Shown: positions 27,786-39,999, numbered from the stretch's first letter. The stretch: 64,000 nt of DNA from Pelecanus crispus (GCF_030463565.1 NC_134649.1:3483501-3547500), one strand, 5' to 3'. Notes: generated by a model not told the origin, from the letters alone. Made by a program: numbers and translations.

Positions 27786-29679
27786 AAATGCCATCATCTG
27801 GGGAAGGAATGTTCCTTCCGTTGGCACAAGCCTGCTGTCACTTTGTTCTTTATGGACTTACAGCCAGGGAGTTATCCGATCCTCCCCGAATCTACAAAGT
27901 GGCTCTTTCTCCAGGCTCTCCTTCCTGTGTAAGTGCCGGAATAAGTCAGTTCACGCAGCGCAGCGCATCTCTGCAGGCGGCCGAAGCAGCTAATGCCTAC
28001 CCGGGAGGTGTGACGCCAGAACGCCTCCTTGCAGCCACGGGACCGGCTCCTGCGAGCGCACGTGTCAGCCAGCGTCGGCTTAAGTTGTGAAGAAGTCGCC
28101 CTGCGGAAACGTTGGTTGTCGCCAGCTCAGTTTGGCTGTGGACGGCGGGGACTTGGTGTTACCCTCGCAGAGCACACGCGTTGTCACGTGTGAAAGGAGC
28201 TGGTGCTCTGGGTCCCGTTACTGGTGCTTTCACAGATCAGGGGCTGTTTGCTAAGTCTTTTTTTTCTTTTTTCTTTTCCTCAAGGATAGATATTAAAGGA
28301 ATATATCTGTTGCAAGCTTGGGTTTGTCAAAATGCTGCTATAATTCCTGTTCCCACTGACGTGCAGGAAGACAGAGAGGTGCCACAGAGGAATCAAGTAA
28401 CACTGTAATGCCAGGCAGGGGGCAAAGACAAGAATTAGACCTGGGTATTTTGATTTCTAGGCCAGTGCCTGCTCCTAACCCTGACCTCTTGGCGAGGAGC
28501 TGGGTCGATGCCTTAACACAGGCAGGTGCCGTTAGCCAGAGTGTGCAGTATTTTGCAGACCACTAGCAGTTTTAATTATTTGTATTATGCCAGACTTGCC
28601 TGACTTTTAGGTAAGTGTTTCCTTGCTTAAAGGGAGGGAGGAACGTCCGGGATTTGAGGAAAAAAGGGCTGGGGTGTGTCTAAAAGCAAACCACTGGCAG
28701 CCACAATGAAGAGCCATTCCTCTACAGCCTCATTAAAGCAATTTGACAGCACCTTTAAAACCACCTCACACAGAAGGGAGCAGGTGGGAAAGGGCCAAAG
28801 AGAAAAGGAGGGTTTGAGGAGGTTGTTGATCTTTAGCTCTGTGTTGGAGTAGTGCAGAAGGGAGCGTGGCTGTTACTCTCCCCTTTTCTTTCCACAGGGA
28901 GGTAAGTGTATGGATGGTGTGGGAATAGCATCGGTGGATTTGCTGTGGCCAGGTCAGGAGGGCAGCAGTGCTCGGCAGAGCCTCCCTGCGTGCCTCTGTG
29001 CGGGGCTGCTGGATCCCAGGGCTCGTCTGCGCTCATCGTGCCAAGGACTAACTTAGAGTTGCATGGCTCATACACACAGGAAACCTGCTTCCCACCATGC
29101 AGCCTTTCTGGTTTCATTTAAGTTTTTATAGTTCATTATACAAGCTAATAAATAGGAAGGTCTGGATTAAAAAGGTTTCTTTTTTCATATTCTGCGTAGC
29201 TGGAGCCCTCTCTGCATTCCACACAGGTGTGATAAAACGTCCCGGTGTGCTGGCCGGCCTCTTCTCCTTTCAGAGGCCAAAGCAGACCCCTCCTTCCCGC
29301 TCTGGACACAGTTGCTTTCTTCTTGGTGCCAGCCACCACTGCTGAAAGCAGGTCTTGGTGTCATTTGCCCTCGGGACTAAACCTGCACCTGCGGCTTTAC
29401 ACGAAGATTGCAGCGTGCCTTTGTGGCTGGGACCCAGCCAAGCGGCCTCGGTCTCCGTCTCTCAGCGCCCTTCAGCCTCTCGCCTCATTTGCACTGCTTG
29501 GCTTGGCTGGCGGATGGGTCCTGCCTCTCTCCGCAGCGATGGGGTATGCACAGGCTGTGCCATGTATTTTACTTGCTTTATTTTTAAAGACGGCTGAGCA
29601 GCACAGGCTAGACTCTCGACACCTGAAAAGCCCAGTAAGCGGTGCACACCTGAAGGAGATGTGCTTTGAAATGGGCCCC
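27786..29679. other. Intergenic DNA upstream of the CpG island
   Basis: Includes a small CpG cluster at about 27950-28190 and a T-rich tract at 28258-28279. Open frames increase towards the island (for example 29245-30027 on +), but they run into the A19 tract and show no domain. Nothing else is supported. Confidence 0.6.
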
Positions 29680-29968
29680 GGCGGGGCAGCAAACCAATGG
29701 CAACGGGGTCAGTGCTGTGTGTTGGCCCCCCAGCCTCGCCTTCTCCCCACAGACACGGGCCTGAGGGAGGGTGGCCATCAGCCCTCGGCCGGCTGTGGCC
29801 GTGCGAGCTGCCGGGCACCTCATGCCTGTCCGTCTGCCGGCGGCGGGCGGCCGAGGGTGGAGGCCGCAGCCCCGACGGGAGGGGCTGGCAGAGGCGTCCC
29901 CCCCGCAGCACCTGAGGGGGAAGACGACGGCTGGTGGCAGCGCGGTGTCCTCCACACTCACCTGCGGC

Positions 29969-30050
29969 AAAAAAAAAAAAAAAAAAAGAAAAACAACCCT
30001 AAAGAGAAGCGTGTGTGGGGAAATTAATAAAAAAAAAGCACATAAACCGT
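29969..30050. repeat. A-rich tract inside the CpG island (A19 and A9 runs)
   Basis: A19 at 29969-29987 and a second A9 run near 30029-30037, with GC-rich DNA on both sides. Reverse-strand TATAAA occurs at 30050-30055. It could be a nucleosome-excluding poly(dA:dT) element or the remains of an inserted retroposed tail; no retroposon body is visible beside it. Confidence 0.8.
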
Positions 30051-30328
30051 TTATAACCCCCCGTCTGCCAGCCCGGGGAGCTGCCGGCCCGGCGGAGCAG
30101 CCCCGCACCTGCCGCGGCAGCCCGGCCCCGCTTGCTGAGGGGGGGAAGCGGGGCCGCTCCCCCCGCCGCGGGCTGGCAGCAACCTGTTGGTCCCGCCGCT
30201 GCCGAGGCGGGCGGGAGGAGCCCCCCGCCGGGGCTCGGCGGCGAACCCGCTGCCAAAGGCGGAGCAGCGGCAGGCCAGGGCCGCCCCCGCCCCCGGCAGC
30301 GGGGCCCGGCGGCGCCGGCGGGCAGCGC

Positions 30329-30350
30329 GGGGCTGGGGCTGGGGCTGGGG
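30329..30350 (+). promoter_or_regulatory. Perfect G-quadruplex motif, four GGGG runs with CT loops
   Basis: Four G4 runs at 30329-30332, 30335-30338, 30341-30344 and 30347-30350, each separated by CT. This fits a stable parallel quadruplex. It lies 13 nt before the upstream ATG and 52 nt before the next ATG, so it is in the promoter or the 5' UTR depending on the unknown start site. Confidence 0.85.
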
Positions 30351-30359
30351 CGCTCGCAC

Positions 30360-30369
30360 AAGATGGCGG
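30360..30369 (+). promoter_or_regulatory. YY1-type motif AAGATGGCGG
   Basis: AAGATGGCGG matches the core of the YY1 element often found just downstream of transcription starts in TATA-less CpG-island promoters. If used that way here, transcription would start shortly upstream, near or within the G-run motif. The motif contains the upstream ATG. Confidence 0.6.
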
Positions 30370-30401
30370 TGGGGCGGCGGGAGAGCGCGCTCCCCTCTTA
30401 G
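30363..30401 (+). CDS. Upstream ORF, 12 codons, abutting the next ATG
   Basis: ATG at 30363 reads MAVGRRESALPS and stops at TAG 30399-30401, with the next ATG beginning at 30402. Its start context is good (A at -3, G at +4), while the ATG at 30402 is weak (T at -3, C at +4). If transcription starts upstream, ribosomes would often translate this ORF first, so the main protein would depend on leaky scanning or reinitiation. The ATG sits inside the YY1 motif, so it may be there only because of that motif. Confidence 0.5.
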   Translation: MAVGRRESALPS

Positions 30402-30507
30402 ATGCGGCCGCGGCGGCCCCTGCTCCCGGCGCCCGGCGGGGCTTACATGGCGCTGGAGGATCTGCTTTGTCTCTGCTTCTCCGCCCTCGCCGTCCTGGCC
30501 GTGCAAG
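30402..30507 (+). CDS. IGDCC4: First coding exon: signal peptide; probably IGDCC4
   Basis: From ATG 30402 the exon has 35 codons plus one base and ends at a good donor (gtgcaag|gtgggt, intron from 30508), phase 1. An in-frame ATG at 30447 (Met16, G at +4) gives a tidier signal peptide: a short N-region MALED, then the hydrophobic core LLCLCFSALAVLAV. The longer form adds an Arg/Pro-rich leader. A signal-peptide exon with a phase-1 end is typical of immunoglobulin-superfamily receptors. In human, the gene just 3' of DPP8 on the same strand is IGDCC4 (Nope; Ig and fibronectin III domains, neogenin/DCC-related, one membrane pass), which fits this place and orientation. The rest of the protein is not in the window, so the name rests on synteny and could be wrong (IGDCC3 is the next neighbour). 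Confidence 0.6.
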
Positions 30508-30710
30508 GTGGGTGAAGGAGGCGGGGGGCGGTGGGGGTGTGGGTGGCTGCCCCCGAGCCCACGGGCGGTCGCGGTCGCGCCGTGGGGCCCCGGCGCCGCC
30601 CGCGCTTCCACCGCGCCCCGCTCGGCCGTGGGCAGCGGCCGGCTCCCCGCGGGGATGCGCTCCCGGCCGGGGCCCTCTCCCCCGCTGGTTCTCGCCTCCC
30701 CCTGTAGTAG

Positions 30711-30785
30711 CCCTCTCCCCGCCCGTAGTGGCCATTGCCCCCCCAGTCGCCCTCTCCCTCCCCAGTCGCCCTCTCCCCCCCCGCG
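30711..30785. repeat. C-rich imperfect minisatellite in intron 1
   Basis: Repeated CCAGTCGCCCTCTCCC-like units (two close copies around 30742-30780, weaker ones before) merging into C-runs, with C-runs continuing to about 30833. Confidence 0.7.
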
Positions 30786-31479
30786 GCCGCTTCCCCCATC
30801 CCTCGGGGCCATTTTTCACGCCCCCCCCCCCATCCCCTTCTCTCCCCCGTCCGCTTTTCGTCCCCCAGAGCCGGGCGACGGCCACACTCGCGGCCTCAAC
30901 CCGTGTCTGGACGGTGCCTCCTTCGGGGTCACCTTTTGGGGGTGACACAGGGAGCCCCTCTCAGAGGGCCGGGTTGGGGTGGGGGGGAGCGGGCCAGCAG
31001 CAGCCACCCCCGGGCCTCTGCCTTGCCAGCAGCAAGTTTCGGCTGGAGGGGCGGCTGCTGCGCCAGGCCCGGGGACGAAGCGCTTGTCCGGCGTGGGGCT
31101 GGCCCGGAGCAGGCCCAGGTGTCTGGCAGGGCCATGGTGGGGACCCTCGCCTCCCCTCGCCCCGCTCCCACCGGCGCAGGACCCATGGGTGGGCAGATGT
31201 CCCCTTGGTCAAGGAAGCGACCCAGGAGTAGCCGCGCTCCTCGCGCCCTCCGTTTTGCAAGGGTTACGCAAACGGCTCCGTGCGGGGGTACACGTACGCC
31301 TGTCGCGCTCGCCGACTTTCTGCCTTTGCCGTCGAAGTTTGCGTCGAGGGTCATTGGGAGCTGCAGACCTTGGGGTGCGTGGTTCGTTCCCCGTGCGCGC
31401 ACGGACCCGCAAAAGCTTTTGTCTGCATCCCCGAGAAGGGGTTGGAAAGGTGTAGGCTGGCGGAGCTGCACCGAAAAAT

Positions 31480-34400
31480 GTGAGCCGTGTATGTGCCCTG
31501 GAGTTGCTCTCGTTTAAAAGAGCCTCCCGAACAGGGGATTGTGGAGGAGCCATCCCTATGTCATTGTACGTTTTTATTCCTTTTTTATGATGCATTCAGG
31601 TTCGGCAGAACATAATAACAGCACAAAGAATGTTTAGTCTTTATGGCTTCCGAAATAGCCTTTTGGGGGAGAATGCAGTGTGGTGGATGTCTGCAGGGCT
31701 GGTTTTCTTTTCTTTCTTTTTTTCAGAACATTGTGAGCTCCCGTAAGGGGTAGGTTATCACTTGATATAGGTGCAGCCTTACGGTGGCTGTGTGTAGAAA
31801 AGAATAACGGTCCATGTAAATGGTCCGTTGTCATCAGCGCGTGTGGGTTTTTCTAGATGGATGGCGGTCTGTGACCCCACCAGCAGACGAACGGGTAAGC
31901 TGGAACGGGTGGGAGCTGCATCTCCTGCATGTTTGAGCAAACAGCTAAGTGGATCCTGAGGCTTGTAATGGAGAACAACAATTTAAAAAAAAAAATAAAT
32001 TAGAAAAAAGGAGGGTGGTGGAGTGGATGTTGTTTTGCAAACCCACTTCAACAAGAAAACTTCAAATGCTTTGCAGGAATTTGCAGTTGTGGTGGCTTCT
32101 CTGCTTTTTTTGCGAGCAATTGGGCAAGTAGTGAAAATTGTTTCTGTTTGTTTTCTAACAATGGGCCACGTATCGTGTAGAGGTAGCGAGTGCCTCCGCA
32201 CAGTCTGTGGATGTGCCGCTCGGTACATATGGATGTGCTTTCTAACAGGTGGGTTTCATTCTGAAAAGAAAAACATGGACTTGTTTCAGTCTGAAATTAA
32301 TTTGGCAGAGGGTTGAAACGGTTTTGGGAAAGTCTGCATTTGATCCCAAAGCCCATGTGTTTTGATCCAAAGTTCAAGCCTCGCTGGGTATGAAATACTT
32401 AGGAGGGAAGTAGACTGGAAAACCTTCCCCCCTCTGTGGGTTTGATGGAAGCCGTGCCAGTTTACACTAGCTGGGGATGTGATCCAGTGTTTTGAAAGCC
32501 TTTTGCCTGTCCTACTTTGAGACTGTTTTCCCTGCAGTAGCAGGAAAGGGTTTAAGAAAAAAACCCAACAAAACAGCCCCTCTTCAGTTGACTCTGGCAA
32601 GGGGGTTGTGCTGGTTGCTTTCCTTGGGGCTCTCTACAGGGGACGTGTTGGTGGGAAGTGGGCTGAGCTTTCCATCCGAGGGATCAGCTGAAATCCATCT
32701 GGGTTTATGTCATTTGGATTTGTGGTCGAGTCCCCTTGCTGCAGAGCAGATTTCCTTTTTTCGACATCACCTAACTTCAGTTCTGATTTGTTTTATCCTT
32801 CCTGTCGCATGCGTCTCGGGCGGCGTAAGCCCGCAGCCTGCTGCGTGCAGTTGGTGCCCTTGCCTGGGGAAGTCAGCGTTGCCATTGTTCGGGGATCGCG
32901 CGCCTCTGCTGCTGTGGTCGCCTGCGCTTGGCAGGACGTCACCTGCATGCAGATCCGCCTGCCCTGTTGCCTGTGGTGTTGCAGCGTCGCTTGTCCGTGG
33001 GCTGCGTTGCAAGGAGGCAGGATGGGTGGTGCAGGGAAGGGGTATTTCTTACGGTCCCCAAGAAATGGGGGGCACTGACAGTGCCAAACACTGGTGCACA
33101 CCACGTTAGCGCGGTTTTGCCCGTATCACGTTTCCAGAGGCAGGTTTCTCACGCGGGGGCTTGCTGCTGTTGTGCTGTGGCTGTCATGACAGCCGGTCTC
33201 CGAGCCCTGACGGCAGAGGCTGCTCGAAAGTGGGGAATGTTTGCGCTGGTGTTTCTCTGCTTCTCTTCTGGTGCACGAGGCTGAAGGAGAAACTGCTCAG
33301 GCTTGGTTCTGTTTTTGTTTTCCCTAGCTTTTTCCTTCTCTCTTTCTTTGTGCCCTCTCCTTTTACTTTCTTGAAGTCCAAAGTGAAGCAGAACCCGCTA
33401 ATTTTCTGATGTCTTCCACCCTTTCTGCAGCAGACTTTCTCCTGGCAGCTGTAGAAAGTTTGATCTGCTGCAGGGGGCCCCATGCAGGGTGAGTGTATCG
33501 CTGATGGTACGTGAGCCGCTTCAGAGTGGCGCAAGTAATAATTTAAAAAGAAAATGTTTGGCAATCTGCCTTTCCCTGGGGAAGAAGGGAGACGATTCTC
33601 CCTGTGTGCATGCTTGCAGCCTGATTTGGAGCTGGAGGCAGCTTCTGTGGTATGGCACAGGTCCCTGTGCATCGGGGGCACCGGAGCCACCTGCGTTTGG
33701 GAACTGCTGGGGTAGGCTGGGTGTTGCCGTGGCGTGTGGGACATCTCGCTTGACTGCCCACTGTGGTCCTGGGCCAGTTGCTTTATCTGCCCTGGTGTCC
33801 TCAGGGCCCGTCTTCAGGCAAAAATAGAGATGCTGCACACTTCTCTCTGTCAGAGGTGTTGAGAGGATAAAATCTGTCAATGAGTGTTCAGCACGTGTAT
33901 GATCTTCATCACTGTCGTGTACAACTACCCCGAGGGTGGGGTGCTGCGTTGTCCCGTGTTGGCTCACGAATTTGTGATTCCTGATTCCATATTGCTGGCC
34001 AGGTGATTTGAACTCTACCTCTCTTGGAGCTGCCTTCCCGAAGGCTGACTCTTCTCCCAGGGAAAAATGCAACCGCTTGTGAACCAGTCTGGGCATTTGC
34101 AGCGTAAGAGATGCTGCGTGCACGATTTACACGCTCCTCTCCTGTTTAAATGGCTGCCTGGCCATTAAGCCTAGTCATGGTTATATAATTAAGATGGGAA
34201 TTAATATTTAATCTGACTGTAATTTGTTGCTGGAATCCATCCCAAACTGTATCTCTGCATGAGGTGAGTGGGTGCCTAAGGGAAAACTGAGGCCAGTGTT
34301 ACATGTAGGGGATTTTCTGCTTGGACACTGAGAATTACAGGCCTGCCTTGGGTGATGGCAGAAACGCTAACCTTTACAAACCCGGAGCGATCATAGTCAT

Positions 34401-37400
34401 TTTGTTATCTGTAGGAAGCAAATGTTTGCTTTATAGTCAGCTGTAATATTAGAGGGGATATGGTAAATCCTTGTTATCAGTGTTTGCCAAGTGCATGTTG
34501 GGCCAAAATCAACTCTGGTGCAATTTCTTTTGGAGAAGAACTGGACCCGCTTGTCTATAGTATTTTTAGCCTGGTTTTCTAAGGAAAAGAGACTTACGTA
34601 GTCATGCTGTCTGGTTGTCTGTCCATCTCCCTTTTCCAAATAATTTTTGGACCTGCTGGTCAGTCATAGCTAGTGTGGATATGGAGAATTCAGAGTTTTT
34701 GAAAACTAAGGAGGCAGTTTCTGCATGGACTGAAGGAGAAGCACTGGAAAACCCGCCTAAGGGGAGGAACCTGAGGTGCCTCAGCTGCAGGAAGAGCTTT
34801 GAACAGAGCTTGCACCTTGTTCGGGTAGGACAGGGTGATCTGGTCACAAGACACAAAGCTGCAGGAAGTCACAATCTCAAGTCCTTGTATCCACTTGTTT
34901 ATTTTATTTTTGAAGTCTCTTATGCTTTAAAACATGCTGTTGTTCTATGGTTACGTCAGCATTCACGTCACAGGGCTTGGTAGCTGGTTTGCTTTCCTCT
35001 CTTATTGGGAAAGCATTTTCCAAACACAGGACTTGAAGCTGCTGTGACATTGGCTTTTTCTGTTGTCTTTGTGTTGGTCACTTGCCATCTCTGCCTCAGT
35101 TTCCCTCTTTGTTCCAGCTGGGCAGAAGATGCTGTTGCACACTGTAAACATATGAAGAACAGTGTCACTCTAAGTACCCTTCTTGCATTTAATAAATTTT
35201 AATAAAATCCCATGAGTAAGTGACCTCTAAGTGCTGCTTATGCTTTTCTGACTTAACGGCTTCTTGGTGAGAGGATCCACGGTTCTTAAAAGTGAATCTG
35301 CCATCTTCATAAAAAGCAGAGTTGAGCTGCGTTTTCACGAGCCCTTCTAGAGATGCTGAACCCCACACCAGATGTGGGGAGAAGGACTGAAGAGCTCCTT
35401 CTAGTTTTTCTGACTTTCACCGGTATGCTGAATTCATCCTTGAAACACCGCTGAATTTTCTTAGTTCTGAAGAGTAACAGAGCCTTCACAGGGAGGGGAA
35501 GAGCTGGTCAGTGTTTACTTCCAGGAAGGTAGATACATGCCAGAGTTGCAGCTGCTGGGAAGAGAAATTCCCTGGGAGAACCCAAACGCTGGTCATAAGC
35601 CTTGTTTGAGCGTATCTAACACTTTACTGTTTGCAGGTGTCAAGACACTTTGCTCATGGGTGTGTAGGTTATGGTGCTTCTCCCTTGGATGTGTTTTCGT
35701 TCATGTCACTGATGCCCTTTGGTGTCTCTGAGTTGGATCCTCTCCTGCTCTTAATCCATGGGATCCTGCTGTTGTGATACGGGCCTGCTTTATCTGAGAA
35801 GTGCAGCAGATGCAGTGTGTTATCTCCATGGGTAATAAACATACTCTGTGGTGGTTATGATAAGCAATTACTGTACTCCACTGAAACTTTCATATCGGAT
35901 GTTCTGAAATTGTTTAAAAATCTGTATCTGCATTTTAAACACAATTGCCTGTTACTGCCATATTAAATTCAGCTGAGCTATTGAATGACCTGGTTTATTC
36001 TGTGCTTTCTTGGTTTTAATGTTGTTTGGTTTTTTGTTTCAAGATCTCTCATGGATTTCTTGTGGACAGGTCTTTAATATTAAAGGTGTGTTAATGAAAT
36101 GTGAGCATCCCCAGAGGTTGCTCTCAGACCAAATTGGTGGGAGAATTAAAATCTAGTGTGTGAAACTATTGTATTTGTGCTCAGTCTGCTGTCGCCCTTT
36201 CCCTTCTTCTGACTGACTTCCCCGCTCTCATTTCCTGCTTGGGTCTTTGAACCACGTTCCCTTTGGAGTTGGGATGGCTTAGCACCTTGTTAAATGTAAG
36301 AATTTGGGAAATTAAACAGTTACAATGGAACTCCAGGGAAGGGTGCTGGGATGGCAGAAGTGGGAGCGGAGGTGGAGCAAACCTGGGATGCAGAAGCGAT
36401 GCCAGGCTGGCAGCGGGTTGGGGGGGGTGTGATAAGGTCCTGCTTTACATTTCAGTGTCTGTGCTGGGAAATGTGCATCCTTGATAGTTTCTAAATTGAC
36501 TGTCGATAGATGATCAAGTTAATTGGTGTGACCAAAAAGGTCATTACTTAATGGTATGGATTTCCCGTGCTGTGTTGTGTGAATATACTGAGGGTTTTGG
36601 CAAAACCTGGCTGTTCATGCACTCAGGGCTTTGATAAATCTTCTTTTTCAAAAGCATCAGCAGTGCTTACAGGTTTTAAAATTACCTGAAGTTTTGCACT
36701 TAATGCAAGACTGTCCTCTCTGTGTCTCTCGGCTGGCTCGTTTGATCTGATTTGCAGAATGGGTGCATATATTTTCCAGACAAAAGTGGAATTGTGCCTG
36801 ATATTAAAAGAAAACTAGTCAAGTGTTCACTGATACTTTTTTTCATTTGTTTGTTATTGCAACTGAGAAGGCTTTTATGTTCCTCTGGAAATCTTTGTCC
36901 CTTTTTTGTCTCTTTTTTTGGAGATGCTCTAGTGAAAAACTCCAGTGTGCTCCTTGCAGTGCTGATGTGATGTGCTGTTACCTTTCTGGAAATATCATTG
37001 CTGCTTTAAAAGGATGACACGTGTAGTCCTCTTAATCATGTTGACCCAGAGGGACAGGGCTACTTGTAGGACTTTTCTATGCCCTATCAGTCCTGCTTGC
37101 TAGTTTGACTCCTGGCCAAAGCCTTGAGAGAGCTGGTAAAAAGGAGACGTGGAGCTTTTCATGACCGAAAAGGACAAGGGTCAGGGAGGGCAGAGAATTA
37201 GCAGATGTTCAGGCTGATGTTGAGGGGGTTTGGCCTGCGGTGTTGGGATGGGACCTGTCACTATGTGGGAGATAAGGCTCGTGGACGAGATGCTGGAGCC
37301 CGTTTGAGGTTATCTTCAGCGGTGGGGTGAGAAGTGTGGCATGGGGTGGAGGGTCTGGGGCTGCCAGCTTGACTCCATTATTTCCTGCTTGATAGGTAAT

Positions 37401-39999
37401 TTCCCCTGCCATAGAGGCTGAAGCAGCCCTGCTGTTAGAGAATTCAGGTTGTCATAGGAGGGCGATCATATGCTCCACAGGTTTGCGTGCGCTTGCAAAG
37501 GCACTGTGCGTTGTTGCAGAGCAAGGCATCTTGGCAAAATACACATAGAAGATAAAAAGGGAAAAAGAAACCCAGCATCTGATTCAATACCAGCTCCTTT
37601 GCTGGGTTGGCAAAAATTGTTTAGACCCTCCTTCCCAAGAATGATTTTGTAAACATAATACTGCCTATTAGCCATGTAAATTACTGTCATTGGTGGCAAT
37701 TGTTGTGATGGAAAGATAAGTGTCTTGAAACTCTGGTTTGATTTACCCCTCCTGCCCCCCGCCCTCTGCTTGCTAACCAGTTGTTTGTGTCAGCGCTGAT
37801 TGCGGCTTTTGTCAGAGAAATCAAAATATTGATCAAAATTATTTAGCTCTGTTTTTCCTAGGTCACAGTAAATGCAACTTTTCTTTCTTTTCCTTTGTAC
37901 TCTTTTCTCGGTACTGAAAACAAAGCGAACCTTTCCTCGAGGAGATGAGCCGTACGTTCCCGAAGTCAAATGTCATCTGCTTGAAGAGGGTCCTTAGGAG
38001 CAGACTTCGTATCTGGAGGCTTTCCTCAAGAGTCTGTCAGTTGAAAATCTGGCCAGCAGCATTACCACAAGTAGTAGTGTGGGGTTTTCTTTACGTGCAA
38101 AGTGGGGAGAGAAGGAAGTTTCTCCCAGCTGCTGGCAGAGAATAGCTTTCCATTTACTTAACGCTTGTGGCTGCTGCCAGGATTTTCTGTTTAGCAGCAG
38201 AGGGAGTTAAGTGCGGGGTGAAAGGCTTCAGTAACACTTCAGCATCCGGGCACGAGGCTGAGCCATCAAATAATTCTTCTCGCTCTTTGTTTTTTATACC
38301 AGTCAAGGCGCTTGGGTAGTTCTGTAGGTTTAAGGCTAGCGAGGTTGCACTGCCTTCGTGTGTACTGCGGGAAGCTGAGGACATTTCTTGTTTCAGGTTT
38401 AATGATTGTGCTTGAACAAGAGCATCCCTTAAAGAGCAACACCCACTTCTGACTTAAAAACGTCTTGTGGGTGCTAGTCTGTCACAGCCCCTCAGTAAGC
38501 TGGTTTGATGTCCTCGCACCTTCATTCAGTCTGAATTTACCTAGCTGTGGTGTATAGGTGTATATGAAGACAGGTACTGGTATGAAAAGCCTCCCTGTGA
38601 ATGTGTACACTGATCGAGTTTCCTGGTAACCTGTTCTTTACCAAGCTGAATATGTGCAGGTCCTCGAGTCTTTCACCTGTTTTCCATCCCTTCATCTCAG
38701 CCTTCTGTAGCTAACAGTAGTGTAAGTAAAAGCCCTGCTTTTCTGAGCAGCTGGGTGTTTGCTCAGTAGAGGAAATGTCTTACCTACTTTGATTCAGAGC
38801 CCGACTTTTTGGATCTGGACCCTGCGAGTCCCTGGGGGCACCTGTTCCCCCGCAGCTCAGCGCAGAGCCACCATTCAGCTTGGACAGCCGGTGCTGGATG
38901 TGGCTTTCCAGATGCGACGGGACCGGAGCCAAGCACAGGGAAAAGTAAAGGAACCTTCGGCTCCGAGAGCGCCTCTTTGCTGAGCAGCCGAGCTGTTGCT
39001 GAGGCAGATTTCGGGCATTGCAGCAGGATGCTCACACGCAGGAAACCAGAGGAAGAATCAGGATGAGGCACGTGCGTGCAGCTTCCACATAGCTTTTAAA
39101 GAGAAAGGCTGCCGTCTAAGCTGGAATTGCACCGTGTAGTTACACTTGCACAGAAAAATACTGTCTTAGTCTTAGAGCAGCTTTCACCAAATAACATCTC
39201 AGCCATGTCCTCCATCAGCGCTTCAAGCACAAGGTGGAACGTGTGGAGCTTTGCCCTCTCCCACTCATAAAGATGCCTCTGCCCTTTTCCACGTCACCTA
39301 TACAACACAGTTTTTATTTGCCTGTGTAAATGTCTCCAGCCTCTGCCCAGTTGCGTCTGCGAAGCAGCAGTGAGCCTTCAGAAATAGGAAACCAATAGTA
39401 GGACTTCTTGGTCTTAAGGATGGAGATGTTTGGTTCCCTGCTGCATGACACACTTAGAGTGGCTTCAGGCAACCCTCTGTCTGCATCATTGTTTTTAATT
39501 TGTAAAATCAGGTATTAAAATCCCTCTCTGAGGGACTGAGCTTGAACACATTCGGGGTGGAGGTGTCCAGATGCTGCCGGACAGCGTGCTGCACGTGTGT
39601 GTTTCAGATGTAGAGGCCTGTAGAGTTGGGGGAGTAGGTGCTGTACAAAATGCATCTGTGTTTGGGGCTGTGCAGACGTGGTTGTGCCTGCCTGTCTGTG
39701 GTGAATCAACATTGACTGGAGGTGCGCGGGTGCAGTGTGAATACAGAGATGCATACGTGGTATGCGCAGGCCTGTAAATGAAAATTCCTAATTACTTTTT
39801 TATATATTTTAAAGTTTGTGGGTTTAAAAAAAAATGCTGCCCTTGTAGGGAATATTTTCTTCTCACCAGAAACTTGTTAGACTGGAAATTTCACAGTATT
39901 AATTTTTATGGCATTTCCTAAGCTGAACTAATTGGGTATTTTGGAAGGGGGGAAGACAAGGGTGTGGATGTGCGTTTTTATGTAGATTTCATTAAAAAT
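31480..39999. other. Intron 1 interior, no gene supported
   Basis: Composition drops to genome-average after the island. It holds an A-rich tract at 31983-31996, T-rich pyrimidine tracts near 31708-31724 and 33315-33380, and otherwise unique sequence. AATAAA hexamers occur (for example near 35190-35206) with no linked exon. No feature beyond simple tracts is supported. Confidence 0.6.

Larger units (their letters stand above)
29680..31480 (+). promoter_or_regulatory. CpG island promoter of the downstream signal-peptide gene
   Basis: About 1.8 kb of very GC- and CpG-rich DNA, the densest in the window, spanning the putative first exon. It holds G-quadruplex, GC-box-like (ggggcgg) and YY1-type motifs and no TATA box near the start codon. 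This is the usual layout of a TATA-less vertebrate developmental or housekeeping promoter. An A-rich insert at 29969-30050 interrupts it. CpG density continues to about 31.45 kb inside intron 1. Confidence 0.85.

Noticed and set aside
29245..30027. 260-codon + frame before the island
   Set aside because: Runs into the poly-A tract giving a Lys run; no domain, no splice context.
30869..30945. Possible second exon after tcccccag, in phase with exon 1
   Set aside because: Only about 25 codons to a TGA with no Ig-like residues; the acceptor is one of many C-rich matches here.
29608..31231. Long open frames on both strands in the CpG island (446 and 486 codons)
   Set aside because: Stop-poor because of extreme GC content; frames overlap on both strands, are Pro/Gly/Arg/Ala low-complexity, and cross the A19 tract and the real splice donor.
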